In this document: positions 1 through 8,273 of the stretch, in pieces
Numbering within the stretch: position 1 is the stretch's first letter
Layout of the letters: each line of letters starts with the position of its first letter
Origin: Lutacidiplasma sp049802875
GTDB taxonomy: Archaea; Thermoplasmatota; Thermoplasmata; Lutacidiplasmatales; UBA184
DNA length: 64,000 nucleotides
Assembly (NCBI GenBank): GCA_049802875.1
Contig: JBARNH010000054.1
Coordinates: 1-64,000, forward strand
Direction of reading: 5' to 3'
The notes under the pieces: generated by a model
Database searches by the model: none
Told to the model about the DNA's origin: nothing
What the model saw: only the letters and a program-made list of their open reading frames with translations
Position numbers and translations under genes: made by a program

Positions 1-1151
1 AGGTCGGTGTCCTCCGGCAGTCCCAACCCCTGGAGCAGGAGTCGAACGAAGTCGTCAGTGCTCCTGCGCTCCTCGGCCCCTCGGGCCGTAAGGAGTGCTC
101 CCATCGCACGCTCGTACTCCGTCCGCATCGCCTCAATGACATGGTCGGCGAGTCGCTTGCGGAGGTTGTAGCGTCCAGAGACACCCAGATCGTGGCCTAG
201 GATCGCCTCCCGGGTGTCGTGGTCCATCCTACCAATCAGGAGTTGGGTCGAGCAGTAGCTCCGGAGTACGTAGGGACGCCAGCGCACCCCTTCGGGACAC
301 ACCGACTGGAGGGCCTTGCGGATCCCGAGAACGACCGACTTGGTGGTCACGAACGAGCCGACATCCTTCCCCTCGGCGTTGCGAGCCCCTAGCGACGTGA
401 GCGCCACGAGTGGCGAGGCAGGAGTCAGTTTCTCCCCTGCCGCTTGGCGCTCACCGAGGTAAGACAGAATCGCATCCGCTGTCTCGGGAGTCCCGAAGGT
501 AACGTACCCCTGAGCGGTCTTGGACAACCTCGACGGCACTTGAATGAGAAACGCCGTGTGACCCTCGGGGAGGTCGAATCTCGCCCGGCTGCCACCTGTC
601 CTCAGTTCCGGAAGGTCGGCAAGCGTGAGGCCATCACGGCCTCCGTCGTTTCCGAGCGTCCCCGGTCGAAGCCCACTGTGGGCCATCAAGAGGGCGCAGA
701 CCCGCCCCCGGGGCGATAGCGCCCCGAGGATCAGCCGGAGTTGCTCCGGAGTTGGCACCCGCTCCCGGGCGAGCGACTCCGCTTGGTAGGCGCGTCGAAG
801 CTTCGGGAATTGACGGAAGTCGACGCTGTTGAAGAGGAGCCAGTCCCGGACTCCCTTGAGGGTCTTGGCGAGGTACGAGTCGAGCTTCTTGAGACCGTGA
901 AGGTAGGACGCGTACGCGATCAGGAGGTCACGGAGCTCGTCCGGCTGGTGCTTGGCCAACTCAACGAGGCTCGCCGGCGTTAGCCGAGTTCGGTAGAGGA
1001 ACAGCCCGAGTTTCCGAAGATTGACCTCGGCGGAGAGAGAAGAGCGGAGGGCGTGCGCGTCGTACCAGCTCTGGACGCCCGGTTCCTTGAGGAGGGGCCG
1101 GTGATCGAGCCGGCCCTTCGGCTCTCGGAAACGTTCGGGGGAACGCGCCAC
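1..1151 (-). CDS. Archaeal tyrosine recombinase (integrase), 3' end outside the window
   Basis: The minus strand reads open from a GTG at 1151 to the left edge (about 383 codons), so the C-terminus lies outside. The N-terminal 150 or so residues are helical and look like a SAM-like core-binding domain. The catalytic domain follows: the first Arg sits in HSGLRPG, a candidate Lys in RLSKTAQGY, the second Arg in PYVLRSY (where many relatives have His-x-x-Arg), then LGHDLG and a candidate nucleophile Tyr in GRYNL. This pattern matches archaeal site-specific integrases. An in-frame TAG lies just upstream of the start region, and GTG is the first usable start after it. The gene points away from a tRNA-Lys whose 3' end is only 43 bp upstream, the classic position of an integrase at an attachment site. 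I infer an integrative element extending to the left; the substrate site is not proven. Confidence 0.85.
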   Translation of the reverse strand, partial: MARSPERFREPKGRLDHRPLLKEPGVQSWYDAHALRSSLSAEVNLRKLGLFLYRTRLTPASLVELAKHQPDELRDLLIAYASYLHGLKKLDSYLAKTLKGVRDWLLFNSVDFRQFPKLRRAYQAESLARERVPTPEQLRLILGALSPRGRVCALLMAHSGLRPGTLGNDGGRDGLTLADLPELRTGGSRARFDLPEGHTAFLIQVPSRLSKTAQGYVTFGTPETADAILSYLGERQAAGEKLTPASPLVALTSLGARNAEGKDVGSFVTTKSVVLGIRKALQSVCPEGVRWRPYVLRSYCSTQLLIGRMDHDTREAILGHDLGVSGRYNLRKRLADHVIEAMRTEYERAMGALLTARGAEERRSTDDFVRLLLQGLGLPEDTD

Positions 1152-1193
1152 GAGGGATGAATAGGGCCCCAGCTATATCTACCCATAAGTGGA
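1..1193. mobile_element. Right-hand end of a putative integrative element at tRNA-Lys
   Basis: An integrase gene occupies nearly all of this interval and begins directly beyond the 3' end of tRNA-Lys (1194). Genes on the other side of the tRNA are ordinary housekeeping genes. This is the arrangement left when an element integrates into the 3' end of a tRNA gene. The second attachment site would lie left of the window, so neither length nor completeness can be judged. An old, immobile remnant is equally possible. Confidence 0.4.
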
Positions 1194-1267
1194 CGGGCCC
1201 GAGGGGATTCGAACCCCTGATCTTGCGGTTAAGAGCCGCCTGCTCTACCGGGCTGAGCTACGGGCCC
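1194..1267 (-). tRNA. tRNA-Lys (anticodon CUU)
   Basis: The minus strand folds as a cloverleaf: acceptor stem GGGCCCG/CGGGCCC, D-stem GCTC/GAGC, anticodon loop CTCTTAA giving CUU, and a T-arm with loop TTCGAAT closed by AGGGG/CCCCT. The discriminator base is G, no CCA is encoded, and there is no intron. The first anticodon-stem pair (27-43) is a G/A mismatch. An AT-rich box near 1296-1303 lies about 33 bp upstream of the 5' end. The tRNA probably serves as the attachment site for the adjacent integrase. Confidence 0.95.
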
Positions 1268-1325
1268 ACGGACGGCTCGGGCCGACTTGGCCCCGAAAGA
1301 TAACGTCTCGGTCCGGCGCGGGCAG

Positions 1326-2267
1326 CTACGCCCGAATGCGTTCGAGGGCGGCCCCGACCATCAGGGGGAACAGGACCGTCACATCGCCCGTAACGGTCGT
1401 GTGACGCGCGGTCGGTTTCAGCTTGCCCCAAGAGACGGCTTCCCGGGTACGCGCCCCGGAGAGGCTGCCATCCCACTCGACGGCCGTCGTCAGATAGAGC
1501 GCGGCGTCCAGCCCATCCCGGAATTGGTTCCACCAGATCGTGTGGTGCTTCGATATCCCGCCGCCCAGGAGAACGGCGCCCGTGCGCCGAGCCCCGAAGA
1601 CGAGGTCCGACAGAGTCTGTTCGTCCGAGAACAGATCGAGGGTGAGCTCCTTGTGATCCTGCCAGAACAACCAGAGTTGGGAGCCGACCGCCCCGTCAGT
1701 GATCCCCGGAACGACGAGCGGGACTCGGCGCTCGTAGGCGGCACGCAGGATGCTGGACCGGGCGGTCGCCGGGATCGCCGCCCCGATCGCCCGCGAGAGG
1801 GCCTGCGTCGAGAGCGCGCGGACTCCGCTCGACCAGAGTTCCTTCAGGATCGCCCGCATCTTGCGCTCAACGATCGCCCCGTAATTCGCCTCGGGGATCA
1901 CGACGTTGCCGAGCCGGTGGAGGTGACGTCGGTGAAGGTCGGTGTCGTCGAGGTCCCAGGACCCGTGGTAGTAGGGGCGGAACGCGCGCGCGAGGTCGTG
2001 GTCGAGGGTGCCGCAGGTCGTGACGACAGCGTCCACGTATCCCTCGCGGACGAGGGTGGCCAGGACCCCCCTCGTGCCGGTCGCAACGATGTCGGCCGGG
2101 AACGAAAGGAACCGGGTCATCCCCCGGTCCCCGAGGATCCGGACGAGGAGGTCGACACCGTCCGCGACCTCCTTCGCGCTGAAGCCACCAGCCGCTTCCA
2201 TGCGGCGCACGAGTTGGTCGAGCGAAGGCCGGTCGTCGATGCGAATGTCCTCGACCTTCCGGGGCAC
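1326..2267 (-). CDS. dys: Deoxyhypusine synthase
   Basis: This enzyme transfers the aminobutyl group of spermidine to a lysine of aIF5A, the first step of hypusine formation in the cytosol. The family signatures are present: the segment around YHGSWDLDDTDLH, the glycine-rich stretch LLGGGISKHH, and near residue 280 the WGK containing the catalytic lysine. The reading frame is open further upstream, but those residues overlap the preceding gene and resemble nothing. I chose GTG 2267 (313 residues, normal archaeal length) because a TTTAAA box sits about 25 bp upstream, which fits a leaderless mRNA. It has its own promoter inside the 3' end of the neighbouring protease gene. Confidence 0.93.
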   Translation of the reverse strand: MPRKVEDIRIDDRPSLDQLVRRMEAAGGFSAKEVADGVDLLVRILGDRGMTRFLSFPADIVATGTRGVLATLVREGYVDAVVTTCGTLDHDLARAFRPYYHGSWDLDDTDLHRRHLHRLGNVVIPEANYGAIVERKMRAILKELWSSGVRALSTQALSRAIGAAIPATARSSILRAAYERRVPLVVPGITDGAVGSQLWLFWQDHKELTLDLFSDEQTLSDLVFGARRTGAVLLGGGISKHHTIWWNQFRDGLDAALYLTTAVEWDGSLSGARTREAVSWGKLKPTARHTTVTGDVTVLFPLMVGAALERIRA

Positions 2268-2287
2268 GGCGGCCTCGAGACCCGGAG

Positions 2288-2295
2288 GTTTAAAG
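2288..2295 (-). promoter_or_regulatory. TATA box of the deoxyhypusine synthase gene
   Basis: The minus strand has CTTTAAAC here, centred 24-25 bp upstream of the GTG at 2267. This is the archaeal TATA-to-start distance expected if transcription begins at or next to the start codon. The box lies at the extreme 3' end of the presenilin-like gene. Confidence 0.5.
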
Positions 2296-3258
2296 CCCCC
2301 CCGTGAGACCGAGAGTGAGGGAATGGAAGACGAGCAGGTACGCGATGACATACCCGACGAGCGCACCGCCGTTCAGGAACGGTAGGCCCGCCTGCGCGTT
2401 CCCCCGGAGGACGATCCGCATCAGGATCGCGTAGCCGAGAAGGGAGCCGATGAGCGCGCCGAACCCCGCCCAAAGATTGCCCCCGATCCCCGCGACCAGG
2501 GGGTGCGATGGGAGCCAGACGAACGCGGAGACGACGAGCGTGCCGGGGATCACGACGTCCCCGAGGCCCATGAAGAGCGCCTCGCGCTGTTCCACCGGCT
2601 GCGCCCGTTGCGCTTGCAGCGTCGGGGCGCTCGTGTAGTCGTAATCGGCGGAGTCGGGCATCACCAAGAGGATCGGGAGCTTCATGTCCGTCACGACCTC
2701 GGCCAAGCTGACCATGTGCTTCGTCCCGTAGACCGCGATCGCGTCGTAGACCAGTAGCGCGATGAGCAGGACGAACGCGGGCAGGATCGCGAACGAGATC
2801 CCGAGGATCGCGATCAACGAGCCCGCGGCGAGGAAGCCGACGAAGTCAACGACGTACCATTGCGGCTCCATCAGGAGCGTGAGGTAGAGCGTGGCGCTGA
2901 CGAGCGCCGCGAGGGCGAGCGCCGGGTCGAGGACGACTTCCGCCGCATAGGGGGGCAGGAGGATCAGGCCCGGCGGCAGGACCGAGAACGTCGCGTAGAG
3001 CGTGATGTACAGCGATGCGGCAATAGCGAACAGGATCAAGTGTCGGAGGGTGGCGATGCCACCCTTCCGGCGCGCGATGTAGAGGATGAGGAGCGGGGCG
3101 AGGACGATGATCAGGATGATCTCGAGCGGGGCCCCGACGCTCTGCGGGTTGGAATTGGTCGCGAGACCGGCCGACCGGAATGGGTCGGCGAGGAGGAGCG
3201 CGACGCCCTGGGCCCCCACGTAGAGGGCCAGGAGTCCGATCCAGCGGAGACTCCGCAT
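2290..3258 (-). CDS. Presenilin-like intramembrane aspartyl protease (archaeal PSH, A22 type)
   Basis: This is a polytopic membrane protein of 322 residues with about nine hydrophobic segments. The two catalytic aspartates of the presenilin/signal-peptide-peptidase family are visible: one in LLVYDAIAVYG (near residue 171) and one in GLGDVVIPG (GxGD, near residue 232). The third conserved element, usually PAL, appears as NGGALVGY near residue 296. Such proteases cut transmembrane helices within the bilayer; the archaeal substrate is unknown. The start is 8 bp after the stop of aIF2-beta, so the two are probably co-transcribed. The usual PAL motif is replaced by GAL, as in some archaeal homologues. 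Confidence 0.88.
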   Translation of the reverse strand: MRSLRWIGLLALYVGAQGVALLLADPFRSAGLATNSNPQSVGAPLEIILIIVLAPLLILYIARRKGGIATLRHLILFAIAASLYITLYATFSVLPPGLILLPPYAAEVVLDPALALAALVSATLYLTLLMEPQWYVVDFVGFLAAGSLIAILGISFAILPAFVLLIALLVYDAIAVYGTKHMVSLAEVVTDMKLPILLVMPDSADYDYTSAPTLQAQRAQPVEQREALFMGLGDVVIPGTLVVSAFVWLPSHPLVAGIGGNLWAGFGALIGSLLGYAILMRIVLRGNAQAGLPFLNGGALVGYVIAYLLVFHSLTLGLTGGL

Positions 3259-3266
3259 GAGGGGGG

Positions 3267-3884
3267 TTACGGCTGAACGACAGCGTAAGCGTTGTTGCCG
3301 AGGACCTTTGTGATCTTGGCGTTCACGGTCGTGCCGCGCTGAGTCGCCCCGGTGACGAAGATGACGAAGCCTTCCTTCTTGGCGACTCCGTCCCCCCGTC
3401 GACCGACGTCCTCGATGGTGAGACGGTAGACTTCACCCACGACGACCGGAGCCTTCGGCTTCTCGGGAGCGACGACCCGCCGGACCGTGACCGGGCGTTG
3501 GGCGCCGCACGCCTCGCAGATCAGGAGGGTCAGCCGACCCTCCTTCTTGAGGTGCGTATCGGGCCGCTTGCACTCCGAGCAGATGACGTACTTTGCCGTG
3601 TAGTCGCGCAGGCGCTGGGCGATCTGCTCCTTCGTGAGGCGCGACTTGAGGACCCCTCGGGGCAGGTCGAGGACTCCGGGGCATCCGAACTCCTTCGCCA
3701 AGAACTGGATCACGTGGTCCGGCTCCCGCCGGAGGACGCCCGTGATCTCCTGGAAGTTCCGGATCACGGTGTTCTTCCCGTCCGTCATCACGTCGGGGTC
3801 GGGCACCTGGAAGCGCTCTCCGCCCGTCCGGACGGGGGGGAGCTTCTCGTGCGCCCGCTCGAGGAGGGCTTGATAGCTCTGCAT
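3267..3884 (-). CDS. Translation initiation factor aIF2 beta with C-terminal TRAM domain
   Basis: This is the beta subunit of the aIF2 heterotrimer that brings initiator tRNA to the ribosome. Residues 1 to about 130 carry the aIF2-beta fold, including the segment around GKNTVIRNF. A C4 zinc ribbon follows (CSEC and CEAC). After a short linker, residues 150-205 form a TRAM domain (VGEVYRLTIEDVGRRGDGVA), a small RNA-binding barrel found in some euryarchaeal aIF2-beta and in tRNA-modifying enzymes. A TTAT-containing box about 32 bp upstream of ATG 3884 implies a very short leader. The presenilin-like protease gene follows after 8 bp. Confidence 0.93.
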   Translation of the reverse strand: MQSYQALLERAHEKLPPVRTGGERFQVPDPDVMTDGKNTVIRNFQEITGVLRREPDHVIQFLAKEFGCPGVLDLPRGVLKSRLTKEQIAQRLRDYTAKYVICSECKRPDTHLKKEGRLTLLICEACGAQRPVTVRRVVAPEKPKAPVVVGEVYRLTIEDVGRRGDGVAKKEGFVIFVTGATQRGTTVNAKITKVLGNNAYAVVQP

Positions 3885-3912
3885 TGGGGCGCGCGGGGAC
3901 CGGGGGGTCGGG

Positions 3913-3919
3913 GATAAGC
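3913..3919 (-). promoter_or_regulatory. TATA-like box upstream of aIF2 beta
   Basis: The minus strand reads GCTTATCC in a GC-rich background, about 32 bp upstream of ATG 3884. It is the only AT-rich patch between the HAD phosphatase stop and the aIF2-beta start. Confidence 0.4.
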
Positions 3920-3926
3920 ACTTCCC

Positions 3927-4598
3927 TTACGCCGGGGTCCGAGGGGGCTCGGCCGGGAAATCCCGAAGCACTTCGAGGACCCGCTCGAGGTCCGGCTCGG
4001 TCACGATCGCCGTGGCGCCACGGCGGACCGCCTCGTCCTCCGGTCGGAACGCGACGCCGACCCGGCTCCGACGGAACAGGCCGAGGTCGATCTCCGAATT
4101 TCCGACGGAGGCCGTCTCGGAAGGTTCGATCCCGAGTTGGGTCTGGAGGTTCGCGAGCACCGCCTCCTTCTGGTGGATCGGGACCCGAACGATCCCTTCG
4201 CCGGTCAGCCGGCCGTCCGCGTCGACCCGGAAGCCGTTCGCGAGGACGACGTCGATGCCGAGCTCGCGCCCGATCCGGTGCGCGAGGAGGTCGATCCCTC
4301 CGCTCACGATCGCCGTACGCGCCCCGCGGGCACGAAGGCCCCGAACCAGCGCCTCCGCCCCGGGCATGAGCGGCACATCGTCGAGGATCTCTTCGAGCTC
4401 GTCGATACGCAGATCGGGCCGATGCTTCCACCAGATCCGGATGTCGGAGCGGACGAACTCGAGGTCGTCGATCTCGTTCGCCATGAACTGTCGGAGCCCT
4501 TCGACGTTGCGTTCACCGAAGAAAGCGTGGACGCTCGCCCACGAGCTCTCGACATCGACGAGCGTCCCGTCCATGTCAAGGGCAACGAGCCTAAGCAC
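3927..4598 (-). CDS. HAD-superfamily phosphatase, phosphoserine phosphatase-like
   Basis: This 223-residue soluble protein has all four HAD motifs: DMDGT at residues 8-12 (nucleophile and acid/base Asp), SGG near residue 99, a lysine in HQKEA, and GNSEID late in the chain. The cap is the small helical type of SerB-like phosphatases, so dephosphorylation of L-phosphoserine in serine synthesis is plausible. Substrate assignment in this family from sequence alone is weak. It overlaps the aldo/keto reductase gene by 8 bp and is the last gene of a five-gene operon (ABC ATPase, permease, valS, reductase, phosphatase). Confidence 0.82.
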   Translation of the reverse strand: MLRLVALDMDGTLVDVESSWASVHAFFGERNVEGLRQFMANEIDDLEFVRSDIRIWWKHRPDLRIDELEEILDDVPLMPGAEALVRGLRARGARTAIVSGGIDLLAHRIGRELGIDVVLANGFRVDADGRLTGEGIVRVPIHQKEAVLANLQTQLGIEPSETASVGNSEIDLGLFRRSRVGVAFRPEDEAVRRGATAIVTEPDLERVLEVLRDFPAEPPRTPA

Positions 4599-5592
4599 GG
4601 TCGCCCCGAGCGATCGCGTCGGCCCGGTCGAGGAGAGCGTCCGGAGGCCGGGTCGCCCACGCGGCGAGGTTCGAATCGACCTGATCGGGGCGGCTCATGC
4701 CGACGACGGGGGCCGCGCCCCTCTTTTCCAACCAGTGGAGCGCGATCGACGCGAGGGGGACGTTCGCTTCGCGCGCGAGGGTGCGAAGCAGCCGGGCCCG
4801 CTCGAGGATCCCGGGCAGTCGGTCGGGTTCGAACAGGCGGTGGGCAAACTTGCGCACTTCCGCCGGCACGCCCTTGCGGTCCAGGTACCTTCCGTGGAGC
4901 AGACCGCGAGCGAGCGGAGTGTACGCCTCGAGGAGGATCCCGTGGGATCGGCAGTAGTCACGGACCGGGTCCGCTTCGTCACGGTCGAAGAGGTTGTACC
5001 GGACCTGGTTCACGACGACCCGGGCCTCCGAGAGGCCGCGGGCCGCCGCTTCGAGCTCATCGACCGAGAAGTTCGAGACTCCGATCGCGCCGACCTTCCC
5101 CTCCTTCCAAAGGGTCTCGAGCGCGCCCATCGTGTCGGCGACCGGGACGTGGGAGTCCGGGGCGTGGACCAGGTAGAGGTCGACCGACGGTCGGCCGAGC
5201 CGTTCGAGACTATTGATCAGGCTGGCCCGGACCTGCGCCGGTCGCAGGTGTTCCCACGAGACCTTCGTCACCACGAACGCGTCCGAGGCTCCGCCGGCCG
5301 TCCGCTGCAGCACGTCGCCGAGCAGACGCTCGGACCGGCCGCTTCCGTAGACCTCGGCGGTGTCGAACCAGCGCAGCCCGAGCTCGTACGCGCGGCCGAT
5401 CGTGGCCTTCGTGCGGGCCTCGTCTTCGGACGTCCACCGGCCGAGAGCCCAGAGACCGACGCCGAGAGCCGGGTGGGGTTTGGGGGATCCAGGTAAGGCG
5501 ATCTCTCCGACTTCGAAGGTCGTCGAAGTCGCGGTGGGCGGTCGCTTCCGCGGGGGGGACGCTCCGGGGCGCTTGCGAGCGGTCGGCGTCAT
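4591..5592 (-). CDS. Aldo/keto reductase
   Basis: This is an NAD(P)H-dependent oxidoreductase with a TIM-barrel fold. The catalytic tetrad is readable: Asp and Tyr in FDTAEVYG, Lys in VVTKVSW and His in LVHAPDS. The later segment GVSNFS is typical of the family. The first 40 or so residues are a basic, proline-rich tail upstream of the barrel. ATG 5592 overlaps the valS stop by 4 bp (ATGA), which supports this start, although the barrel itself begins later. The substrate cannot be told. It is translationally coupled to valS and to the HAD phosphatase. Confidence 0.87.
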   Translation of the reverse strand: MTPTARKRPGASPPRKRPPTATSTTFEVGEIALPGSPKPHPALGVGLWALGRWTSEDEARTKATIGRAYELGLRWFDTAEVYGSGRSERLLGDVLQRTAGGASDAFVVTKVSWEHLRPAQVRASLINSLERLGRPSVDLYLVHAPDSHVPVADTMGALETLWKEGKVGAIGVSNFSVDELEAAARGLSEARVVVNQVRYNLFDRDEADPVRDYCRSHGILLEAYTPLARGLLHGRYLDRKGVPAEVRKFAHRLFEPDRLPGILERARLLRTLAREANVPLASIALHWLEKRGAAPVVGMSRPDQVDSNLAAWATRPPDALLDRADAIARGDRA

Positions 5593-8273
5593 GACTGACC
5601 GGCCCGGGAGCCCTCCGGCTTCAAGTGCTCGTCGATGCGACGGACCCTTTCTTCGAGGTCGCGGGCCTTCTCCTCGGCCTCGCGCACCACTTCGGGGGGG
5701 GCACGGGACCGGAACCCGGAGTCACCGAGACGAGCCCGGGTCCGCTCGAGGAGCCCGACGAGTTTCTCCCGCTCCCGAGCAAGCGTCTCCGTGTCGACGG
5801 GGGTCTCCGAAGGACGGGCGATGTAACACTCCCCCAGCGGAGCGACCCGGCTTCCGACCCCCGGTGGAGTCGGGTCGCCGGACGCGAGCAACTCGAGCGG
5901 TTCGACTCGGGCCAAACGGCCGATCGTTCGCTTCTGTTGGGTCAATACCCTCGCCACCTCCGGTCCCGCCGGGCGGATCCAGGCTGACGGGATCGCGCTC
6001 GCGGGAACGTGTTCGTCCGCCCGCAGATTCCGGAGGAGGCGTATCGATTCGAGCACGGGCTCCATCTCAACCTCGGCCACCGGGTCGATCGACGCCTCGT
6101 CGACCTTCGGCCACGCGGCGGTCGCGAGGAGTTCCCCTTCGTGCGGGAGTGCGTGCCAGAGCTCTTCGGTGACGTGCGGGACGAATGGATGGAGAAGCCG
6201 TACAGTCCGCTCCACGACGAACAGTAGCGTCTCACGAGATTCCCGAAGCGCGGGGTCGCCGAGGCGACCGGCGAGCGCCTCCTTAGCGATCTCGACGTAC
6301 CGGTCCGCCAGGTCGTGCCAGACGAACCCGTGCAGTACGGTGGCGGCGCGGGTCGGGTCGAACTCTCGGAGTGCGCGGTCGACCTCATCCACCGCGCGTC
6401 GGTACCGCGAAAGGATCCAACGATTCTCGAGCGCACTGTTCGGCGCCAGCGCCGGTACTCCGCCGACCGGGCCGGTGCCGACCGGAACGTAGGGGAGCGT
6501 GAACCGGACGAGATTCCACAGCTTCGTGAGGAAGTTTCGAGCCCCCTCGAGCGCCGGGCGGCCGAACGGTCCGTCCTCGGAGGTCGGATTCGGGAACACC
6601 ATTCCGAGCCGCATCGCGTCGGCTCCTCGCTCGGCGACGACGTCGAGCGGGTCCGGAGAGTTCCCGAGATGCTTCGACATCCGATGGCCGCGTTCGTCCT
6701 GGAGCATTCCCGTGAAGTAGACATCGGAGAACGGTTTCGCGCCAGCGAAGCGGTAGCCGGCCATCATCATCCGGGCGACCCAGAAGAACATGATATCGCG
6801 GGCGGTGACCAGGACGCTCGTGGGGTAGTAGTCTTCCAGGTCGGCCGTCTGCTCCGGCCACCCGAGCGCCGCGAAGGGCCAGAGCCACGAAGTGAACCAC
6901 GTGTCGAGAACGTCGGGGTCCGGTGTCAGGTCCGGCGAGCCGCAGTGCTCGCATCGGGTCGGGGCGGTCTCGGCGACGGTGTCCTTTCCGCACGCTCGAC
7001 AGTGGTCGACCGGGATTGGGTGACCCCAAAGGATTTGACGGGAGATGCACCAGTCCTCAATCCCTTCCATCCACCGAAAGAACGTGAGGTTCCAGCGGTC
7101 CGGGTGGATCCGCATCTCCCCCGCGCGTACCGCAGCGACCACCGGCGCGGCGAGCGGCGCCATGCGGACGAACCATTGCGTCGAAAGCCGGGGCTCGATC
7201 ACCGCCTCGGACCGCTCGGAGCGCCCGACCGAGTGGCGGTACGTCTCCTGCCGCACGAGCAGGCGCTCCCGTTCGAGCTCCTCGACCGCTCGAGCTCGGC
7301 CGGCCTCCCGGTCGAGACCGCGGAACGGCGGTGGCACCCAGGCTCCCGTCAGGCGGGCCGATTCGTCGAAGATCTCCGTCGCGTCCGCGAGGTCGGGATG
7401 ACGAGCAGCGATCTCCCGGTCGACCGAGTCGTGCCGCGGGGTGATCTTCAACGCTCCCGCACCGAACGCGGGATCGACGGCGGGGTCCGCGATCACGGGC
7501 ACCCGACGGTGGGAGAGCGGAACGACCACGAACTTGCCGATCGCCTCCGCGTACCGCGGGTCGTCCGGATGCACCGCGACCGCGACGTCCCCGAAGATCG
7601 TCTCCGGACGAACGGTCGCGACCTCGATCCCGCCGAGCGTCCCGTCAGCCCAGGCGTACCGAACGTAGTACAGCGTCCCCTCTTCTTCGGCGTGTACGAC
7701 TTCGAGGTCGGAGACCGCGGTCCGGAGCCGAGGGTCCCAGTTCACCATCCGCTCTCCCCGATACACCAGCCCGGCCCGGTACAACGAGACGAACACCGCG
7801 CGCGTCGCCCGGACGCTCGCGGGGTCCATCGTGTACCGGAATCGCGACCAGTCGACGGAGAACCCTCCCCGTCGGATCTGTTCGCGGATCCGGCGCTCGT
7901 GCTCCTCCCGCCACTTTTCGATCTCGGCGAGGGCTTCCTCTCTCGGGAGCTCTTCGAGCCGGACACCTTGCTTCGAGAGTCGACGGCGCACCTCGACCTG
8001 GGTCGCGAGCCCGGCGTGGTCGACTCCGGGGACCCAGAGCGTGGCGGCACCTCGCATCCGATGGTAGCGCACGAAGAGGTCCATGACCGAGTTCCCGAGC
8101 ATGTGTCCGAGCGTGAGGACGCCTGTGACGTTCGGAGGGGGAAGGACCATCGAGAACGTCTCGCCCCGAGCACGATTCGGAGCGCGGAACGCCTGCGTCC
8201 GATCCCACGCCGCTTGCCACCGAGCCTCGAGCTCGCCAGGTTCGAATCGTGGGGGAAGGGTCGGGGTGCTCAC
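5589..8273 (-). CDS. valS: Valyl-tRNA synthetase
   Basis: This class I aminoacyl-tRNA synthetase of 894 residues charges tRNA-Val. The HIGH-type signature is LTLGHMLG near residue 54 in the context PPPNVTG, typical of ValRS. The KMSKS loop is RMSKHLGNS near residue 531. The large CP1 editing domain lies between them, and a Cys4 knuckle (CRAC/CEHC) is present near residue 430. A C-terminal coiled-coil arm rich in Arg and Glu closes the protein. GTG 8273 overlaps the stop of the upstream ABC permease by 4 bp, so valS is read through from the ABC operon. Confidence 0.97.
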   Translation of the reverse strand: MSTPTLPPRFEPGELEARWQAAWDRTQAFRAPNRARGETFSMVLPPPNVTGVLTLGHMLGNSVMDLFVRYHRMRGAATLWVPGVDHAGLATQVEVRRRLSKQGVRLEELPREEALAEIEKWREEHERRIREQIRRGGFSVDWSRFRYTMDPASVRATRAVFVSLYRAGLVYRGERMVNWDPRLRTAVSDLEVVHAEEEGTLYYVRYAWADGTLGGIEVATVRPETIFGDVAVAVHPDDPRYAEAIGKFVVVPLSHRRVPVIADPAVDPAFGAGALKITPRHDSVDREIAARHPDLADATEIFDESARLTGAWVPPPFRGLDREAGRARAVEELERERLLVRQETYRHSVGRSERSEAVIEPRLSTQWFVRMAPLAAPVVAAVRAGEMRIHPDRWNLTFFRWMEGIEDWCISRQILWGHPIPVDHCRACGKDTVAETAPTRCEHCGSPDLTPDPDVLDTWFTSWLWPFAALGWPEQTADLEDYYPTSVLVTARDIMFFWVARMMMAGYRFAGAKPFSDVYFTGMLQDERGHRMSKHLGNSPDPLDVVAERGADAMRLGMVFPNPTSEDGPFGRPALEGARNFLTKLWNLVRFTLPYVPVGTGPVGGVPALAPNSALENRWILSRYRRAVDEVDRALREFDPTRAATVLHGFVWHDLADRYVEIAKEALAGRLGDPALRESRETLLFVVERTVRLLHPFVPHVTEELWHALPHEGELLATAAWPKVDEASIDPVAEVEMEPVLESIRLLRNLRADEHVPASAIPSAWIRPAGPEVARVLTQQKRTIGRLARVEPLELLASGDPTPPGVGSRVAPLGECYIARPSETPVDTETLAREREKLVGLLERTRARLGDSGFRSRAPPEVVREAEEKARDLEERVRRIDEHLKPEGSRAGQS

